Origin: Pseudomonadota bacterium
Lineage (GTDB): Bacteria > Pseudomonadota > Gammaproteobacteria > Burkholderiales > Burkholderiaceae_C
DNA length: 32,602 nucleotides
NCBI GenBank assembly: GCA_020161215.1
Contig: JAIUOM010000037.1
Location: 1-32,602, forward strand
Direction: 5' to 3'
A program made the translations under genes and the position numbers. Numbering within the stretch: position 1 is the stretch's first letter; each line of letters starts with the position of its first letter. Positions 31,223 through 32,602 of the stretch are shown here, piece by piece. The notes below the pieces were generated by a model. It searched no databases and was not told the DNA's origin. It worked only from the letters and a program-made list of their open reading frames with translations.

Positions 31223-31266
31223 AGCTATTCAGGATGCATGGGCGCCGATCAACGGCCTTTTTCATT
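31221..31266 (+). repeat. Dispersed intergenic repeat, copy B
   Basis: ATAGCTATTCAGGATGCATG then GGCGCCGATCAACGGCC and a T-run. It matches 32 of the first 35 bases of copy A and 37 of 46 overall. It overlaps the first bases of the minus-strand alpha/beta hydrolase start codon and fills much of the 80 bp gap to the dioxygenase gene. Confidence 0.75.
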
Positions 31267-31302
31267 GAAAAATTGGCGGCCAGGCCGCGACGGGGCGCTG
31301 GC

Positions 31303-32151
31303 TCAGCGGAACTCGCCTTCGCGCAGCCATTTGGTGGCGATCCACTTCTCGCCGGCGATCACCGGCGAGCCGCCGTGCAGCGACTTGCTGGCCGCGTGCG
31401 CCCGGTCGTAGCTGAAGAACACGGCGTTGCCGCGCTTGGGCGCGACCTCGAAATGCACGTCCGGAAAGCTGGTGCCGCCGCCCTTCTCCGGCTCGTTCAG
31501 GTACATCACCACCGTGCCCACGCGCTGGCCGCCGCGCTTGAGGATGGTCGGCGTGCCCGGTTCGGCCGGGTCGAAGTAGTCGTAGTGCGGCTTGTATTCG
31601 GTGCCCGGCACGTACTGCAGCACCTGGATGCCCTCGCCGTTTTCCACCGGCCAGCGGATCAGCTTGGCGATGCGCGCCTCGATGCGCGCCACCAGCGCGC
31701 TCTCGCCACGCTGGAAGAACATGCCCTGGCTGGTGCGCGCGTCGTTCACCTCCTCGCCGCCGGTCTTGGTGGCCACCGTCAGCGAGCGGCTCATGCGCGG
31801 GCGCGCGGCGGCGATCAGTTGCTCGCACTCCTCGTCGGACAGCAGGCCGCCCAGCACCACCACGCGCGGCAGGGCCATGGCGCCCAGCACCGCCACGCGG
31901 CGGTCGCCGCCGTCCAGGTACAGGGGCGAATCGCCCACGTCGGGTTCCGGCACCGGCACGGCCGGGGGCAGGCCCTGGGCCACGGCCTGCGCGTCCAGAT
32001 GGCCTTGCAGCGTGGTTTCCATGGCCTGGATGGCGACGTCCTCGCTCCAGCCCGAGGACTTCATCGACTGCAGCACGGTCTCGGGGCTGTGCCCGGCCTG
32101 GGCCTGCTCGACGATCCATTGGCGCAATTCGGGGGTGATGTGCTGAGCCAT
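31303..32151 (-). CDS. 2-oxoglutarate/Fe(II)-dependent dioxygenase (prolyl 4-hydroxylase type)
   Basis: 282 residues from the ATG at 32151 (MAQHITPELRQW); upstream in-frame sequence overlaps the yaaA end and is not conserved in character. An N-terminal UBA-like helical region (about 1-50, LRQWIVEQAQAGHSPETVLQSM) precedes the double-stranded beta-helix domain (about 95-280). Iron ligands are H189 and D191 (YKPHYDYFDP) and H259 (KSLHGGSPV), with K269 binding 2-oxoglutarate (GEKWIATKW). The layout is that of bacterial P4Hs acting on protein or peptide prolines; the substrate is unknown. It begins 13 bp after the yaaA stop, so the two are probably co-transcribed. Confidence 0.92.
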   Translation of the reverse strand: MAQHITPELRQWIVEQAQAGHSPETVLQSMKSSGWSEDVAIQAMETTLQGHLDAQAVAQGLPPAVPVPEPDVGDSPLYLDGGDRRVAVLGAMALPRVVVLGGLLSDEECEQLIAAARPRMSRSLTVATKTGGEEVNDARTSQGMFFQRGESALVARIEARIAKLIRWPVENGEGIQVLQYVPGTEYKPHYDYFDPAEPGTPTILKRGGQRVGTVVMYLNEPEKGGGTSFPDVHFEVAPKRGNAVFFSYDRAHAASKSLHGGSPVIAGEKWIATKWLREGEFR

Positions 32152-32164
32152 CCTCGCTTCCTTC

Positions 32165-32602
32165 TCATGCCTTGCGGCGAAACACCAGGCGGCCGGGCTC
32201 GGACGCCGACGAGGCAAAGGCGTAGCCCTCCAGATCGAAACCCTGCAGCCCGGCCGGCGTGGCCACCTGGTGCCGGGCCGCGTAGCGCGCCATCAGCCCG
32301 CGCGCGCGCTTGGCCAGAAAGCTGATGATCTTGTACTGGCCGCTCTTGTAGTCCTCGAACACGCAATCCACCACGCGCGCCTTCAGCCGCTGGCGGTCGA
32401 CCGACTTGAAGTATTCCTGCGAGGCCAGGTTGACCACCACCGGCGACTTGTCGCCGGCCAGGCGCCGGTTCAGGTAGTCGGCGATCTGGCCGCCCCAGAA
32501 CTGGTACAGGTTGCCGCCGCGCGCGGTGGCCAGGCGCGTGCCCATCTCCAGGCGGTAGGGCTGCATCCAGTCCAGCGGGCGCAGCACGCCGTACAGGCCG
32601 CT
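32165..32602 (-). CDS. yaaA: Peroxide stress protein YaaA (5' part outside window)
   Basis: The C-terminal ~145 residues of a YaaA/DUF328 protein; the N-terminal ~110 lie beyond 32602. SGLYGVLRPLDWMQPYRLEMGT at the cut end is diagnostic, followed by FWGGQIADYLNRRL, VVVNLASQEYFKSVD, VFEDYKSGQYKIISFLAKRARG and FDLEGYAF. E. coli YaaA lowers free iron and limits damage during hydrogen peroxide stress. It is upstream of the iron-dependent dioxygenase gene on the same strand. Confidence 0.95.
   Translation of the reverse strand, partial: SGLYGVLRPLDWMQPYRLEMGTRLATARGGNLYQFWGGQIADYLNRRLAGDKSPVVVNLASQEYFKSVDRQRLKARVVDCVFEDYKSGQYKIISFLAKRARGLMARYAARHQVATPAGLQGFDLEGYAFASSASEPGRLVFRRKA

Overview
The window is GC-rich chromosomal DNA (about 70% GC by eye). 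Gene content and order, and a dispersed AGCTATTC-type intergenic repeat, suggest a betaproteobacterium, probably Comamonadaceae. The family call is inference from protein style and synteny, not a search. Most of the window is ordinary core and catabolic sequence. No tRNA, rRNA, transposase, integrase or CRISPR array was seen.

Layout. 1-2650: yciO, a site-2 protease and trpS in a row. 2793-4770: a LuxR-type response regulator and a membrane histidine kinase, convergent with overlapping 3' ends. 4827-6425 (minus): aroC preceded by a CBS-domain gene. 6533-8651: a MetY-type sulfhydrylase and an alpha/beta hydrolase. 8687-12001: a YihY-family membrane protein, a DUF2069 protein and a GlcD-type FAD-linked dehydrogenase. 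12002-14809: an accessory insert (below). 14760-16966 (minus): a GNAT acetyltransferase and a DEAD-box helicase, with a long structured leader. 17325-21782: a MarR regulator divergent from an aromatic-ring flavin monooxygenase, a DUF2783 protein, fumarylacetoacetase and a membrane thioredoxin-like protein. 21968-26199: a beta-lactamase-fold hydrolase divergent from a CydAB/CIO-type quinol oxidase. 26318-29273: a DinB-like polymerase, a dienoyl-CoA isomerase-like crotonase and a GntR/UTRA regulator. 29427-32602 (minus): queF with an alpha/beta hydrolase, a 2OG-Fe(II) oxygenase and a YaaA gene cut by the window end.

The most interesting segment is 12254-14809. A small acidic, lysine-free protein resembling CesT-family type III secretion chaperones is followed, after a strong ribosome binding site, by a 674-residue protein with a complete eukaryotic-type kinase domain. 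The kinase gene is mosaic. Its first ~148 codons are about 60% GC, while the rest, including the catalytic domain, falls to roughly 27-42% GC on the lines I counted. A TTCG-N16-TTCC sequence resembling a plant-inducible-promoter (HrpX/HrpB) box lies 73 bp upstream of the chaperone. The 3' end overlaps the GNAT gene by 50 bp. My reading is a horizontally acquired type III effector kinase with its own chaperone in a core region. The secretion apparatus is not in the window, so this is inference.

Other points of interest are a MarR operator-like palindrome over a candidate promoter, a possible homogentisate-route operon with a small coupling protein, a repeat family that appears to supply translation signals to two genes, and a YegP-like C-terminal extension on TrpS.
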